Assembly (NCBI RefSeq): GCF_024138675.1
Contig: NZ_CP090959.1
Span: forward strand, 2,449,501-2,513,500
Source of the DNA: Simiduia sp. 21SJ11W-1
GTDB taxonomy: Bacteria > Pseudomonadota > Gammaproteobacteria > Pseudomonadales > Cellvibrionaceae
Length of the DNA: 64,000 nucleotides
Reading direction: 5' to 3'
This document shows positions 36,285-46,318 of the stretch, piece after piece (the first letter of the stretch is position 1; each line of letters starts with the position of its first letter). The notes under the pieces were generated by a model. The model saw only the letters and a program-made list of their open reading frames with translations. It did no database searches and had not been told where the DNA came from. The translations under genes were made by a program, and so were the position numbers.

Positions 36285-37190
36285 CTAATGATGCCCGAGT
36301 TTCACCTGGGCTTCATCTAATAGTAACGTTCGCAACCAACGGCTAGCGCCGCTTTCCTGATTGCGCCTGTGCCAAATCAAATGCAACTGCAAGGGCAATA
36401 ACTCAAAGGGCAAGGGCCGCGTGGCCAAACCAAAGCGTTGCGCCAACGCCGCTGGCAGCGTCCATACCAGGTCTGTTTCGCGCACAATATCGGGGGCCAC
36501 CAAATAGTGCTGAACGCGCAGCTGGACGTTGCGCATCTCACCCAATAAATTCAACGCATGATCCACGTACCCCAGGCCCGAGCGTCGGCTGGATACATGA
36601 ATGTGGCTTAGGGCCAAATAATGCGGCAACTGCCAGTCGCCACCGAGTGCCGGGTGGCCCGGGCGCATGGCGCACACATAGGGTTCTTGCATCAGCGGCT
36701 GGTGGCACAGGTCATCCATGCTCATCACCGGCACATCCACGGCGAAATCCAAGCGCCCGCTGGCGAGCTCTGCCAATACCTCCCGGCGCGAAACATTAAA
36801 GCTTGTGATGGTCATGTGCGGGGCCTCGCGGCTCACCTGCTTGAGCAGCGGCCCCAGCACCAACGACTCGGCCAAATCGTTCATGGCAAATGCCACGGTT
36901 TTGCGGCTCTGTGCCGGCTCAAACAGCGCCGGCGCTTCAATGCTGCGCTGCAAACACGCCAAGCCCTCGCGCACGCCGGCAATCATGTCGTCGGCCACGG
37001 GCGTGGGCACCATGTGTTGGTGCGCCCGTTCAAATAGCCGGTCATTCAGGCGCTCGCGCAAACGATTGAGTGCATTACTCACCGCAGGCTGTGTAATATT
37101 GAGCTGCTGCGCCACCCGCGTGAGGTTGCGCTCGCGGTATATGGCTTCAAAAATCACTAACAGATTTAAATCCAGCTGCTGTAGTCGCAT
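36285..37190 (-). CDS. LysR-family transcriptional regulator
   Basis: 301 residues. The DNA-binding domain opens LQQLDLNLLVIFEAIYRERNLTRVAQQLNITQPAVSNALNRLR, the NodD/LeuO-like branch; the rest is the effector-binding domain. It starts the apparent unit with avtA and perhaps ndh, and is divergent from a histidine phosphatase gene; its targets are not known. Confidence 0.88.
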   Translation of the reverse strand: MRLQQLDLNLLVIFEAIYRERNLTRVAQQLNITQPAVSNALNRLRERLNDRLFERAHQHMVPTPVADDMIAGVREGLACLQRSIEAPALFEPAQSRKTVAFAMNDLAESLVLGPLLKQVSREAPHMTITSFNVSRREVLAELASGRLDFAVDVPVMSMDDLCHQPLMQEPYVCAMRPGHPALGGDWQLPHYLALSHIHVSSRRSGLGYVDHALNLLGEMRNVQLRVQHYLVAPDIVRETDLVWTLPAALAQRFGLATRPLPFELLPLQLHLIWHRRNQESGASRWLRTLLLDEAQVKLGHH

Positions 37191-37282
37191 GCTTCACTCC
37201 GGCAACAATCAGCCAGCATTATAGATCTGCGCATGAACAATAAACATTGGTAATAGGCCCTGCGGCCGCGAAGGATTCGCCC

Positions 37283-37960
37283 ATGACCGACATACTGCTC
37301 ATTCGCCACGGCCAGGCAAGCCTGGGCGGCGATAACTACGATCAACTCTCACCCTTGGGAGAAATGCAGGCGCTGTGGCTGGCCGAGCATCTGGGCACCA
37401 GGGCACTGGCAGGCCCGGTTGCCCTTTGGTCTGGCGCCATGGCCCGCCAACACCAAACCGCCGCCCCCATTTTGGAGCGGCTGGCCCTGGGCCGGCCAGC
37501 TGAGGATGCAGGCTTTAACGAATACGATTTTGAAGCGGTAGTGATGGCCTACCTGACCATCACACCCGGCTACCCCTTGCCGGCCAAACCCAGCGCCGAG
37601 GATCTCTACACCCTGCTGCGCCTGGCGGTAGAAGCCTGGGCTGCCAACCAACTACCACTCGGTGAAGGCCAGGAGAGCTGGGCCGACTTTCACGGGCGTG
37701 TGCGCAAGGCTTGGCAAAACCTGGCAAGTAGCGCCACCGGCACCACGCTGGTAGTAACCTCTGGCGGTGTGATTGCCTCTGTTGTGCGCCACTTGCAAGG
37801 CCTTGATAACGCAGCCACCATCGATTTGAATTTGCGAATCCGCAATGGCAGCCTAACCCGCATTCGCCGCAGCGCTACCGGCACCTTTGAAGTGGCGGAA
37901 TTTAACGGGCTTGCATACCTGGAGCAGGAAGATCGCGCGCACGCGATAACCTTCGCCTGA
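37283..37960 (+). CDS. Histidine phosphatase superfamily protein
   Basis: 225 residues. The phosphohistidine motif LLIRHGQASLG is at the start; the acid/base Glu and second Arg/His are seen in WSGAMARQHQTA and VVTSGGVIASVV. In the second, His is replaced by Ser-Gly-Gly, a variant also known in this superfamily. Substrate unknown; phosphoglycerate mutase activity is not implied. The start at 37283 has AAGGA upstream; codons before it are not conserved. Confidence 0.85.
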   Translation: MTDILLIRHGQASLGGDNYDQLSPLGEMQALWLAEHLGTRALAGPVALWSGAMARQHQTAAPILERLALGRPAEDAGFNEYDFEAVVMAYLTITPGYPLPAKPSAEDLYTLLRLAVEAWAANQLPLGEGQESWADFHGRVRKAWQNLASSATGTTLVVTSGGVIASVVRHLQGLDNAATIDLNLRIRNGSLTRIRRSATGTFEVAEFNGLAYLEQEDRAHAITFA

Positions 37961-37992
37961 TCCGGCTGTGTGAAATTAACAATCAAGAAAGG

Positions 37993-38604
37993 CTACTGCG
38001 CCAGAATTTGATCGAGCAAATCCAGCAGCGGCTGGTTGAGGGTTTCCGGGAACAACAGCATTAAATCGCAGGCGATGGGGCTGTTTTCGAGGGTGTAGGC
38101 AATTTCTACGCTGGTCACGTAATCCAGGCTCACCAGATCATCCAGGTGCAGATTGGTTAGCGGTTCGTGCATACCCGCAATGAATAGTGGCTCGTAGGTG
38201 AAGCTGCGCCCGCTCAACTCTGCCAGCATCGCAAGGCAGGTTTCGGTAACGGTGGCGGTAAGCGCGCACACCAGATTCTGTTCACTTTCGCTATCGGTCA
38301 GCTCAAGTTTTCTGGCAACCGCCAGCGCCTTTAGGGCTTCATCGCTAATCACCACCATGGCATAGGCGGTGCCGGTATCGCCCGCGAAAGACTGCACCGC
38401 CGCCGACACATTGCATTGGCCGTGTTGCTCCATCAACCCTTCGTATAAATGCTTGGGCGCCAGGTAGCGGATGACTGGAATGGGCAACTCCACAAAGCCA
38501 CCGGCGTACTCTGCCAGTGATTCACCAGCCGCCCCCATGGCCACGTTGGCCACTTCCTGCAAACAGTCGCGGTGGGTTTCCGAGAAGGGTAAGGGGTAGC
38601 TCAT
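37993..38604 (-). CDS. CheC/CheX-like phosphatase
   Basis: 203 residues. The first half has HRDCLQEVANVAMGAAGESLAE, which contains the CheC-type D-x3-E-x2-N active-site motif. The second half has a related helix (VTETCLAMLAELSG) lacking the Asn, so one of two sites looks active. CheC/CheX/FliY proteins dephosphorylate CheY~P. It overlaps the response regulator upstream by four bases (ATGA), so the two are translationally coupled and probably act on each other. No chemotaxis genes are near. Confidence 0.75.
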   Translation of the reverse strand: MSYPLPFSETHRDCLQEVANVAMGAAGESLAEYAGGFVELPIPVIRYLAPKHLYEGLMEQHGQCNVSAAVQSFAGDTGTAYAMVVISDEALKALAVARKLELTDSESEQNLVCALTATVTETCLAMLAELSGRSFTYEPLFIAGMHEPLTNLHLDDLVSLDYVTSVEIAYTLENSPIACDLMLLFPETLNQPLLDLLDQILAQ

Positions 38605-38966
38605 AGCAATCCGTACCTGTGCAGTACTTCGGCAAGTTTTTCTTTATTAATGGGCTTTTTAATAAACTCCAACGCTCCCAAGGCCATCACACGATCGCGG
38701 GCTTCGGGCTGAATATCGCCCGAAATCACAATCACAATGGCCTTGTGCCCCTCGGTCTTTATCAGCTCAAGCACTTCATAGCCGTCCATTTCCGGCATGG
38801 TGAGATCCAGAAACACCATCTCCGCCTTGCCCTCGCGAATGGCCTCTATGCCTTCCACGCCGTTTACTGCATAGGTAATGTCTACATCCCAATCGGCTGG
38901 CAGCGAGCGGGTGACCTGCTTGCGGGCCATGTTGGAATCGTCACAAATCAAAAGCGGAATGGGCAT
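38601..38966 (-). CDS. CheY-like single-domain response regulator
   Basis: 121 residues, only a receiver domain. Acidic pocket Asp9/Asp10 (ICDDSN), phosphoacceptor Asp54 (FLDLTMPEMDGYE), the switch Ser (VIVISGD) and Lys (FIKKPINK) are all there. There is no output domain, so it works by protein contact. It is coupled to the CheC-like gene. The cognate kinase is not in the window. Confidence 0.92.
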   Translation of the reverse strand: MPIPLLICDDSNMARKQVTRSLPADWDVDITYAVNGVEGIEAIREGKAEMVFLDLTMPEMDGYEVLELIKTEGHKAIVIVISGDIQPEARDRVMALGALEFIKKPINKEKLAEVLHRYGLL

Positions 38967-39070
38967 GGAGTAGAAATTCTCAGTGCTAACACAAGGTCTA
39001 GTTATTATAGACAGGCATCAGCGCTGTGCTGACGATCTTGTGGCCGCAGCCCCACCGGCAACACTGGCCA

Positions 39071-39559
39071 CTAAAAGCCCAGCTTTACTAGGGCAGCCTG
39101 CAGGCTCGCCTTGGTTTGCGGGCCCGTAAGTGTTGCCACCCTTTCCCCTTTAGCGTTAAGGATGTAACTTGTGGGCAGTACTGTGGGCCTGGGCAGCGCC
39201 AGCGAGCCCGGGTGCGAAACCAGCAGCGCAAACTCAATGCCAAGCTTTTCAGATTGGCGAATTAGCTCAGCTTTGGCGGGTTGATCGTAGTTAATGCCCA
39301 CCACTTGCAATGTGGGCTCTGCGGCCGCCAAGGCGTTGAGTTCGGGAATTTCCTTCACGCAGGGCTTGCACCACACCGCCCAGTAATTCACCAATGCCCA
39401 CTGCGCCTCTGCCATGGGTTGCTCAGCACCGGCATGCCACAGCATGGGCACTTCCGAGCGCGGCCCCCCCGCCCCGCCCGGCTCGCAGGCCGCCAGCAAT
39501 ACAGCCGCTATAAACGCCAGCAAGCGATGCACACTGGCCTGTGTAACACCTTGCCGCAT
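39071..39559 (-). CDS. TlpA-like thioredoxin-fold lipoprotein
   Basis: 162 residues. Lipobox LAAC followed by EPGG gives a lipid anchor; the thioredoxin fold has the redox site YWAVWCKPCVKEIPEL (CKPC) and the cis-Pro loop VLPTSYIL. It probably reduces disulfides in the periplasm. Its ATG overlaps the TAA of the YihY gene (TAATG), so it is translated by coupling. Confidence 0.9.
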   Translation of the reverse strand: MRQGVTQASVHRLLAFIAAVLLAACEPGGAGGPRSEVPMLWHAGAEQPMAEAQWALVNYWAVWCKPCVKEIPELNALAAAEPTLQVVGINYDQPAKAELIRQSEKLGIEFALLVSHPGSLALPRPTVLPTSYILNAKGERVATLTGPQTKASLQAALVKLGF

Positions 39560-40893
39560 TATGGATTCGCCTCCGGGCGGGCGCTGTCGTCGAAATTTGG
39601 CAGCGCAGTATCTGAATCAGACAGCTCGCTTTGCAACATTTCAAGGCCCTCGCCTTCATCCGGGTAGTCGGGGCGTTCGAGGAAGGTATCGAAGATTTCA
39701 GCCAGGGTGACATCCAATTGTTGCTCCATATGCTGATCGATACTCAACAACCTGGGTGCCACGGCGCTGAACCAGTCGAATTGCTGCAGGTAGTCGGATT
39801 CGCCCGGCATCTGCGCTTCAACGCCCACGGTATCGGCCAGCTGGCGCAAGGTGAGGCGTGAGAGGTCGCGGCAGAGCACGTAATCGCCACCGCCGGTTAC
39901 GGTGATAACCTGGTTCTCAAGCAATGCATCACGCAGCCGCTGCCATTGCTCGGAGCCCACGCCTGCGGCCAGTAAATCCCCGTCGGCCAGGCTATTGCCA
40001 GACACTAAGCGCCGGCGAAACTCCCACAGCACTATCAGCGCTGCCACTAAATCCGGGTATTTCACGCTCAGGGTCACGCGGTTGTCGGTGCTGAGTACGC
40101 GCACTAAAATGGCGCCGCTTAATATGAGCATCCAGGTGATGTTTACCCATATGAGAAACAGGGGTAAAAAGGCAAAGGCGCCGTAAATCATGGCGATGGA
40201 GGTTTGCCCCATAATGGCGCCGAAGGCGCGCTTTAGCAGCTCAAACAACACAGCCACCACCACCCCGCCAATGGCGGCCTTGCGCAGCGGCACCCGGCAA
40301 TTGGGCACGGCGGCAAACAACAATGTGAAGGCCAAAGCCGTTAATAACAGCGGCAAATAGCTGTACAACCACGCCGCCAGCCCCAAACTGGACTCGCCCT
40401 CTGTAAAAAACTCCATGGACAACAAATAGGTGCTCATCACCAGGCCCGCACCCAACAACAAGGGGCCCAGGCTCAACACCGCCCAGTAAATCAAAAAGTT
40501 CAGCAGCCCATGGCGCCCACGCTTCACGCCCCAAATGCGGTTAAAGGTTTTCTCGATGTTTTTTAACATCAAGTAGGCCGTGATGATCAACAGCGGCACA
40601 CTCGCCAGATTGAGCTTGCGCGCCTGCTGGGAGAAGTTGGCCAAATGCTCCGACACCTCAGACCCGGCCTCCGGCAAGAGATTGGAGAAAATCAACGCAT
40701 TGAGCTGCTGATCTAACCCCTGAAATGCGGGGAACAGCGAAAACATGGAATAGGTAACCGTCATCATGGGCACCAGCGCAAACATTGTCATAAAGGTGAG
40801 CGCCCCGGCGCTCATTTGGCAATGCTTGTCTTGAAACTGGTACGCCAACTCTGGAATCAGCCGCCTCATAGTCCGAATAAAATTCACAATCAT
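39559..40893 (-). CDS. YihY-family inner-membrane protein
   Basis: 444 residues. About six transmembrane segments in the first 290 residues with the family blocks SAGALTFMTMFALVPMMTV, LKNIEKTFNRIWGV and IYGAFAFLPLFLIWVNITW, followed by an acidic cytoplasmic tail of about 150 residues. Formerly annotated RNase BN; that activity belongs to another protein, and the YihY role is unknown. GGAG sits before the ATG. It is divergent from arsC, in the order tlpA-yihY/arsC-wrbA-DUF2069 that I recall from pseudomonads. Confidence 0.88.
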   Translation of the reverse strand: MIVNFIRTMRRLIPELAYQFQDKHCQMSAGALTFMTMFALVPMMTVTYSMFSLFPAFQGLDQQLNALIFSNLLPEAGSEVSEHLANFSQQARKLNLASVPLLIITAYLMLKNIEKTFNRIWGVKRGRHGLLNFLIYWAVLSLGPLLLGAGLVMSTYLLSMEFFTEGESSLGLAAWLYSYLPLLLTALAFTLLFAAVPNCRVPLRKAAIGGVVVAVLFELLKRAFGAIMGQTSIAMIYGAFAFLPLFLIWVNITWMLILSGAILVRVLSTDNRVTLSVKYPDLVAALIVLWEFRRRLVSGNSLADGDLLAAGVGSEQWQRLRDALLENQVITVTGGGDYVLCRDLSRLTLRQLADTVGVEAQMPGESDYLQQFDWFSAVAPRLLSIDQHMEQQLDVTLAEIFDTFLERPDYPDEGEGLEMLQSELSDSDTALPNFDDSARPEANP

Positions 40894-41025
40894 GCCTGCT
40901 CCCGAATAATCGCGGCGGTGCGAGTCGCTTGGGCCGCGCCTGTGTTGCGTTTACAATAGCTGTTTTTTGCGACGAATCATAACCGACCAGTCACAGCTTA
41001 AACACAGCACAGGATGCAAGCCCCA

Positions 41026-42328
<1,303 letters not shown>

Positions 42329-42349
42329 AAACCCCTAAGGAAGCGTTAC

Positions 42350-44194
42350 ATGTCTCAAGCTCAACCCGGTTTTATCCGCCGCTTTTTCGGCGCCATTTGG
42401 GGCGCGATTACCTGGCTGCGTGTTGCACTGCTGAATATTATTTTTCTGGTGATAGTGCTGGCCATTATTGGTGCTATCAGCGGCCACGAACCCTTCGTTA
42501 TGCCAGATAAAACCGCAGTGCGGGTGGCTCCCCAGGGCTTTTTGGTAGATCAGCTCACCTATGTAGACCCAATGTCGAAAATTCTGAGCGACGACAGCGG
42601 CCCCACAGAAACCCGGGTAAAAGTGCTGGTAGATGCCATTAACCGCGCAGCCAAAGACGACCGCGTGACCACCCTGGTGCTGGATTTAAACTACCTGCTC
42701 GGTGGTGGTATCAGCAAAATGGAGGAAGTGGGCCAGGCGCTGGATAACTTCCGCGAGCGCGAAAAACCCATCATTGCCTACGCAGACAGCTTCAACCAAA
42801 ACACCTACTACCTGGCAAGCTTTGCCGATGAAATTTACATCAACCCCCTGGGCGCCGTGTTTTTAACGGGCTATGGCAGCTACCGCAATTACTTCAAAGA
42901 TGCCATCGACAAGCTCGAGCTGGATTTCCACGTGTTCCGCGTGGGCGAGTACAAAGATTTCATCGAGCCATACACCCGCAACGACATGTCTGCCGCCTCG
43001 CGCGAGCACAACAGCCAGTGGCTGCACGAGCTGTGGAGCACCTACACAAGCCACGTGGAAGAGCGCCGCAACCTGCCCGTAGGCGCCATTAATAACTACA
43101 TCAACAACGCCGATGCCCTGCTGGCCGATGCCCAGGGCAATGGTGCAGAGCTGGCCCTGACCAGCGGCCTGATCGACCGGAAGCTCACTCGAGTAGCGTT
43201 GAAAAACATGCTTATCGAGCGCTTCGGCTACGATGAAGACCAAAACGATTACCGCGCCCTGGATGCCGAACACTACCTGGCTGCCACCGAGAAAGAGATC
43301 ACCCCCTTCCAGGATCAGGTGGGCTTGATTGTGGCCAGCGGCACCATTGTTGATGGCGAGCAACCCGCGGGTACTATTGGTGGCGATTCCACGGCCAAGC
43401 TGTTGGAAATGGCCCGCCAGGATGACGCTATTAAAGCGGTGGTATTGCGCGTAGACAGCGGCGGCGGCAGCGCTTTTGCCTCTGAGGTGATTCGCCAGCA
43501 AGTGGTTGCACTGCGTGAAGCGGGCAAGCCTGTGGTGATCTCTATGGGATCTGTGGCCGCCTCAGGTGGCTACTGGATTACCGCCGGCGCCGATCAGGTG
43601 TGGGCCACACCCACCACTATCACAGGCTCCATTGGCGTCTTCGGCGCCTTTGCCACGGCCCAGAAAACCCTGAATAAACTCGGCATCCACACAGACGGCG
43701 TGGGCACCACGGAATTGGCAGGTGCCATCCGCATAGATCGCCCGCTGCCAGAGAAGGCGGCACAGGTTATTCAGATGAGTATCGATCACATCTATCAAGA
43801 GTTTCTGGAGCTTGTGGCCAATGCCCGCGGCACCACCGCCGATGCCATCCATCAGGTGGCCCAGGGGCGCGTATGGACCGGTGCCACCGCCCAGGAAATT
43901 GGCCTGGTAGATCAGCTGGGCTACCTCAATGATGCCATCAAGGCCGCTGCCGAACTTGCACAGCTTTCAGATTACGGCGTGCAGGAAGTGGTGCAACCCC
44001 TGAGCCCTGGCGAGCAATTTATGCAAAGCCTGCTGCAGGATGTGCGCATTGGGCCATCGCACTTGGCCAACAGCCTGGTGCCCTCTTCCCTGCGCGCTAC
44101 CTTAGCGCCGCTGGTGCAGCCTTTTGCACTGCTTGATCAAATGAACGACCCGCGTGGCTTGTATGTACGCTGCAACGAGTGCATAGCCCCTTAA
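42350..44194 (+). CDS. sppA: Signal peptide peptidase SppA, long (67K) type
   Basis: 614 residues, peptidase S49. One N-terminal membrane anchor (about 26-45) and two tandem S49 halves. The catalytic Lys is about residue 202 in VGEYKDFIEPYTR of the first half and the Ser about 405 in SVAASGGYW of the second; TGSIGVFG follows. It degrades cleaved signal peptides at the inner membrane. AAGGAAGC precedes the ATG. After the stop is a GC-rich hairpin (44203-44222) without a T run. Confidence 0.95.
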   Translation: MSQAQPGFIRRFFGAIWGAITWLRVALLNIIFLVIVLAIIGAISGHEPFVMPDKTAVRVAPQGFLVDQLTYVDPMSKILSDDSGPTETRVKVLVDAINRAAKDDRVTTLVLDLNYLLGGGISKMEEVGQALDNFREREKPIIAYADSFNQNTYYLASFADEIYINPLGAVFLTGYGSYRNYFKDAIDKLELDFHVFRVGEYKDFIEPYTRNDMSAASREHNSQWLHELWSTYTSHVEERRNLPVGAINNYINNADALLADAQGNGAELALTSGLIDRKLTRVALKNMLIERFGYDEDQNDYRALDAEHYLAATEKEITPFQDQVGLIVASGTIVDGEQPAGTIGGDSTAKLLEMARQDDAIKAVVLRVDSGGGSAFASEVIRQQVVALREAGKPVVISMGSVAASGGYWITAGADQVWATPTTITGSIGVFGAFATAQKTLNKLGIHTDGVGTTELAGAIRIDRPLPEKAAQVIQMSIDHIYQEFLELVANARGTTADAIHQVAQGRVWTGATAQEIGLVDQLGYLNDAIKAAAELAQLSDYGVQEVVQPLSPGEQFMQSLLQDVRIGPSHLANSLVPSSLRATLAPLVQPFALLDQMNDPRGLYVRCNECIAP

Positions 44195-44405
44195 CACTGA
44201 GCCCGCGCCCGGCAGGGCGCGGCATTGCCCCCCTCCTACGTCTTCACCCCCCAAGTATTACATGTGGCTGCTGCGGCCAAAAAAAACCCGCCATCGGGCG
44301 GGTTGATATGTGAGCAGAAGCTTTCTTCGCGCTGTGAGGGTCTATCACAGCAGGTGGCAACTGGTCAGAGATCACAAGAAAACCAAGTCCATCTAAAGGA
44401 GACAC
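44195..44405. other. Gap between sppA and a small ORF
   Basis: Holds a GC-rich hairpin CCGCGCCC-GGCA-GGGCGCGG (44203-44222) just after sppA, and a terminator facing left (44279-44303). The rest must include the promoter for the small ORF at 44406. No other gene is seen. Confidence 0.5.
44279..44303 (-). terminator. Leftward terminator without an obvious gene
   Basis: Minus strand: CCCGCC-CGAT-GGCGGG then eight T. On the plus strand the tail is TTGATATG, so it works best leftward. No leftward coding gene exists between here and 46727. Confidence 0.6.
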
Positions 44406-44537
44406 ATGACTAGCATTAGCGCTGCAGAGGCCACATTTCAGGCCGCCCAAACCGCTAATCCTGTATTTATTTATAGCAGCCAAGGGCGAAGTTTCCAGCC
44501 AAAATTTGCAGCAGCAGGCCTGAATGTGACCGGCTAG
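44406..44537 (+). CDS. Candidate 43-residue small protein
   Basis: ATG at 44406 preceded by AAAGGAG (44395-44401) at ideal spacing; stop TAG at 44535. The product starts MTSISAAEATFQAAQTANPV, has aromatic and basic residues in the middle (FIYSSQGRSF) and no membrane segment or cysteine. It lies 73 bases upstream of the tetR gene on the same strand, ending just before the operator-like repeats. Not recognised. It could be a real small protein or a leader peptide. Support is the very good RBS, not conservation. Confidence 0.5.
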   Translation: MTSISAAEATFQAAQTANPVFIYSSQGRSFQPKFAAAGLNVTG

Positions 44538-44540
44538 CCA

Positions 44541-44607
44541 GTTACAGCCGTTGTAACTTACCTACCAGTAGGTTAATTTGGTGCCAACTTACCAACTAGA
44601 TGGTTAG
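44541..44607 (+). promoter_or_regulatory. Tandem operator-like palindromes before tetR
   Basis: CTTACCTACCAGTAGGTTAA (44557-44576) and CTTACCAACTAGATGGTTAG (44588-44607) match at 15 of 20 positions and each is roughly palindromic (TTACC...GGTTA), 31 bp apart, about three helical turns. A further inverted repeat GTTACA-GCCGT-TGTAAC is at 44541-44557. They lie directly before the TetR gene, as expected for autoregulation of the tetR-OYE unit. Confidence 0.65.
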
Positions 44608-44610
44608 CCA

Positions 44611-45189
44611 ATGGTTCAAACCCGCTCGAAAAACCGCAAGGATGAAATCCTTGCCTACGCCATTCAGCTTGTGCAAACCCAAGGTTTCGAAAATTTCAGC
44701 TACCAGGATTTATCCAGAGAGCTGGGCATCACCAAGGCGAGCATTCACCACCACTTCCCCCGCAAGGAAGATTTAGGCGTAGCCCTATGCCAACTCATAA
44801 AGGCCTGGCATGAACGCCGCTTCGCTGAAGCCCGACACGCCACCCAAGACCCATGGGCGCGCCTGGATATTTATTTGCAATGGTCGCTGGAATACGCCCG
44901 CGGTGAAAACAAAATCTGCCCGCTAAGCTCGCTGCAATCAGACATCAACTTGCTACCAGAGAGCATGTGCAAAGCCATTGCCGAGCTCGATGAGCACGAG
45001 ATCGCATTTATTGCAGAGCTGTTGGAGCTGGGCCGCCAGCAGGCGGTTATGGCATTCACCGGCGACGCCCGCCACCAAGCCATGCTGTTAGTGCTGGCGT
45101 GCAAAGGCGCCCTGCAATATTCCCGCATTCACGGTTTGGCACTGTTTGATCAAGTGATGAACCAATACAAACACACGCTTGCCCCCTGA
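44611..45189 (+). CDS. TetR/AcrR-family regulator
   Basis: 192 residues. N-terminal HTH (about 10-56) with NFSYQDLSRELGITKASIHHHFPRKEDLG. The ligand domain has a cysteine block ENKICPLSSLQSDINLLPESMC; cysteines of this kind sense electrophiles in NemR-like regulators. It is 18 bases before an Old Yellow Enzyme gene, the same pairing as nemR-nemA, so it may respond to reactive electrophiles or quinones (inference). No strong RBS. Confidence 0.9.
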   Translation: MVQTRSKNRKDEILAYAIQLVQTQGFENFSYQDLSRELGITKASIHHHFPRKEDLGVALCQLIKAWHERRFAEARHATQDPWARLDIYLQWSLEYARGENKICPLSSLQSDINLLPESMCKAIAELDEHEIAFIAELLELGRQQAVMAFTGDARHQAMLLVLACKGALQYSRIHGLALFDQVMNQYKHTLAP

Positions 45190-45207
45190 TTTGTTAAAGA
45201 GGTATTT

Positions 45208-46308
45208 ATGAGTCAACTCGATACATTGTTCTCCCCTATTACGCTTGGCCCACTAACCCTTACCAATCGTATTGTCATGGCACCCATGACTCGCCAATTT
45301 TCACCGGGCAACATCCCCAACGACCTGGTGGTTGAGTACTACAAGCGCCGCGCCGAAGGCGGCGTGGGCCTGATCATTACCGAGGGCACCTGCATTGGCC
45401 ACAAGGCGGCCAGCGGCTATGACAACGTGCCCTATTTTTACGGTGAAAAAGCGCTGGCTGGCTGGAAAAAAGTGGTAGAGGCCGTACACGGCGCCGGCGG
45501 CAAAATTATGCCCCAGCTTTGGCACGTGGGCGCAGTGCGCCGCGAAGGCATGGAACCGGATCCATCGGTACCGGGCTTTGGCCCATCGGGCCTGGTGGCA
45601 CCGGGCAAGAAAAAATGCCACGAAATGACCCGTGAAGATATTCAGGAGGTTATTGATGCCTACGCCCAGGCCGCCAAAGACGCCATGACGCTCGGCTTCG
45701 ACGGGGTAGAAATTCACGGCGCCCACGGCTATTTAATCGATCAGTTCTTCTGGGCGGGCTTAAACGAGCGCACCGATGAATACGGCGGCGACCTGGTAGG
45801 CCGCACACGTTTTGCACAAGAGGTCATTAAAGCCGTGCGCGCGGCTACCGCACCAGACTTCCCCATTGTGTTTCGCTTTTCCCAGTGGAAAATGCAAGAT
45901 TACACCGCGCGCCTGGCACAAACCCCGGAGGAACTGGCGGCATTCTTGGCACCGCTGGCCGAGGCCGGCGTGGATATTTTTCACTGCTCTACGCGCCGCT
46001 TCTGGGAAACAGAGTTTGAAGGCTCTGAATTAAACCTGGCCGGCTGGACGCGCAAGCTCACCGGCAAACCCGCCATCACTGTGGGCAGCGTTGGCTTGAA
46101 CAAAGCGTTTGTGGATGAAGAGAAAAAAGGCTTTTCTGGCGGCGAACCCGCATCACTTGATCAGCTGTTGGAGAAACTCAACCGCGAGGAGTTTGATCTG
46201 GTAGCCGTAGGCCGCGCGCTTATCTCCAACCCCGACTGGCCAAAACGCTTGAAAAATGGCCAACCCATGGCAGCCTACGATTTGGATCAGCTTAAACAAC
46301 TGGTGTAA
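45208..46308 (+). CDS. Old Yellow Enzyme family NADH:flavin oxidoreductase
   Basis: 366 residues, FMN-dependent TIM barrel. LFSPITLGPLTLTNRIVMAPMTR at the start, MPQLWHVGAVRR, FDGVEIHGAHGYLIDQFFW with the substrate-binding His region, DEYGGDLVGRTRF, and VAVGRALISNPDW. Reduces activated C=C bonds, quinones or nitro compounds. AAAGAGG precedes the ATG. Controlled in all likelihood by the TetR protein just upstream. Confidence 0.92.
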   Translation: MSQLDTLFSPITLGPLTLTNRIVMAPMTRQFSPGNIPNDLVVEYYKRRAEGGVGLIITEGTCIGHKAASGYDNVPYFYGEKALAGWKKVVEAVHGAGGKIMPQLWHVGAVRREGMEPDPSVPGFGPSGLVAPGKKKCHEMTREDIQEVIDAYAQAAKDAMTLGFDGVEIHGAHGYLIDQFFWAGLNERTDEYGGDLVGRTRFAQEVIKAVRAATAPDFPIVFRFSQWKMQDYTARLAQTPEELAAFLAPLAEAGVDIFHCSTRRFWETEFEGSELNLAGWTRKLTGKPAITVGSVGLNKAFVDEEKKGFSGGEPASLDQLLEKLNREEFDLVAVGRALISNPDWPKRLKNGQPMAAYDLDQLKQLV

Positions 46309-46318
46309 TTCGGTACCG

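Noticed and set aside
39559-40893. RNase BN annotation for the YihY-type protein
   Set aside because: The family was historically mislabelled; the protein is a polytopic membrane protein with no nuclease motif.
44203-44222. Rho-independent terminator for sppA
   Set aside because: Strong GC-rich hairpin but no T run follows; mentioned under sppA only.
44244-44483. 79-codon leftward frame between sppA and tetR
   Set aside because: It reads through the leftward terminator hairpin and has no RBS; composition is not protein-like.
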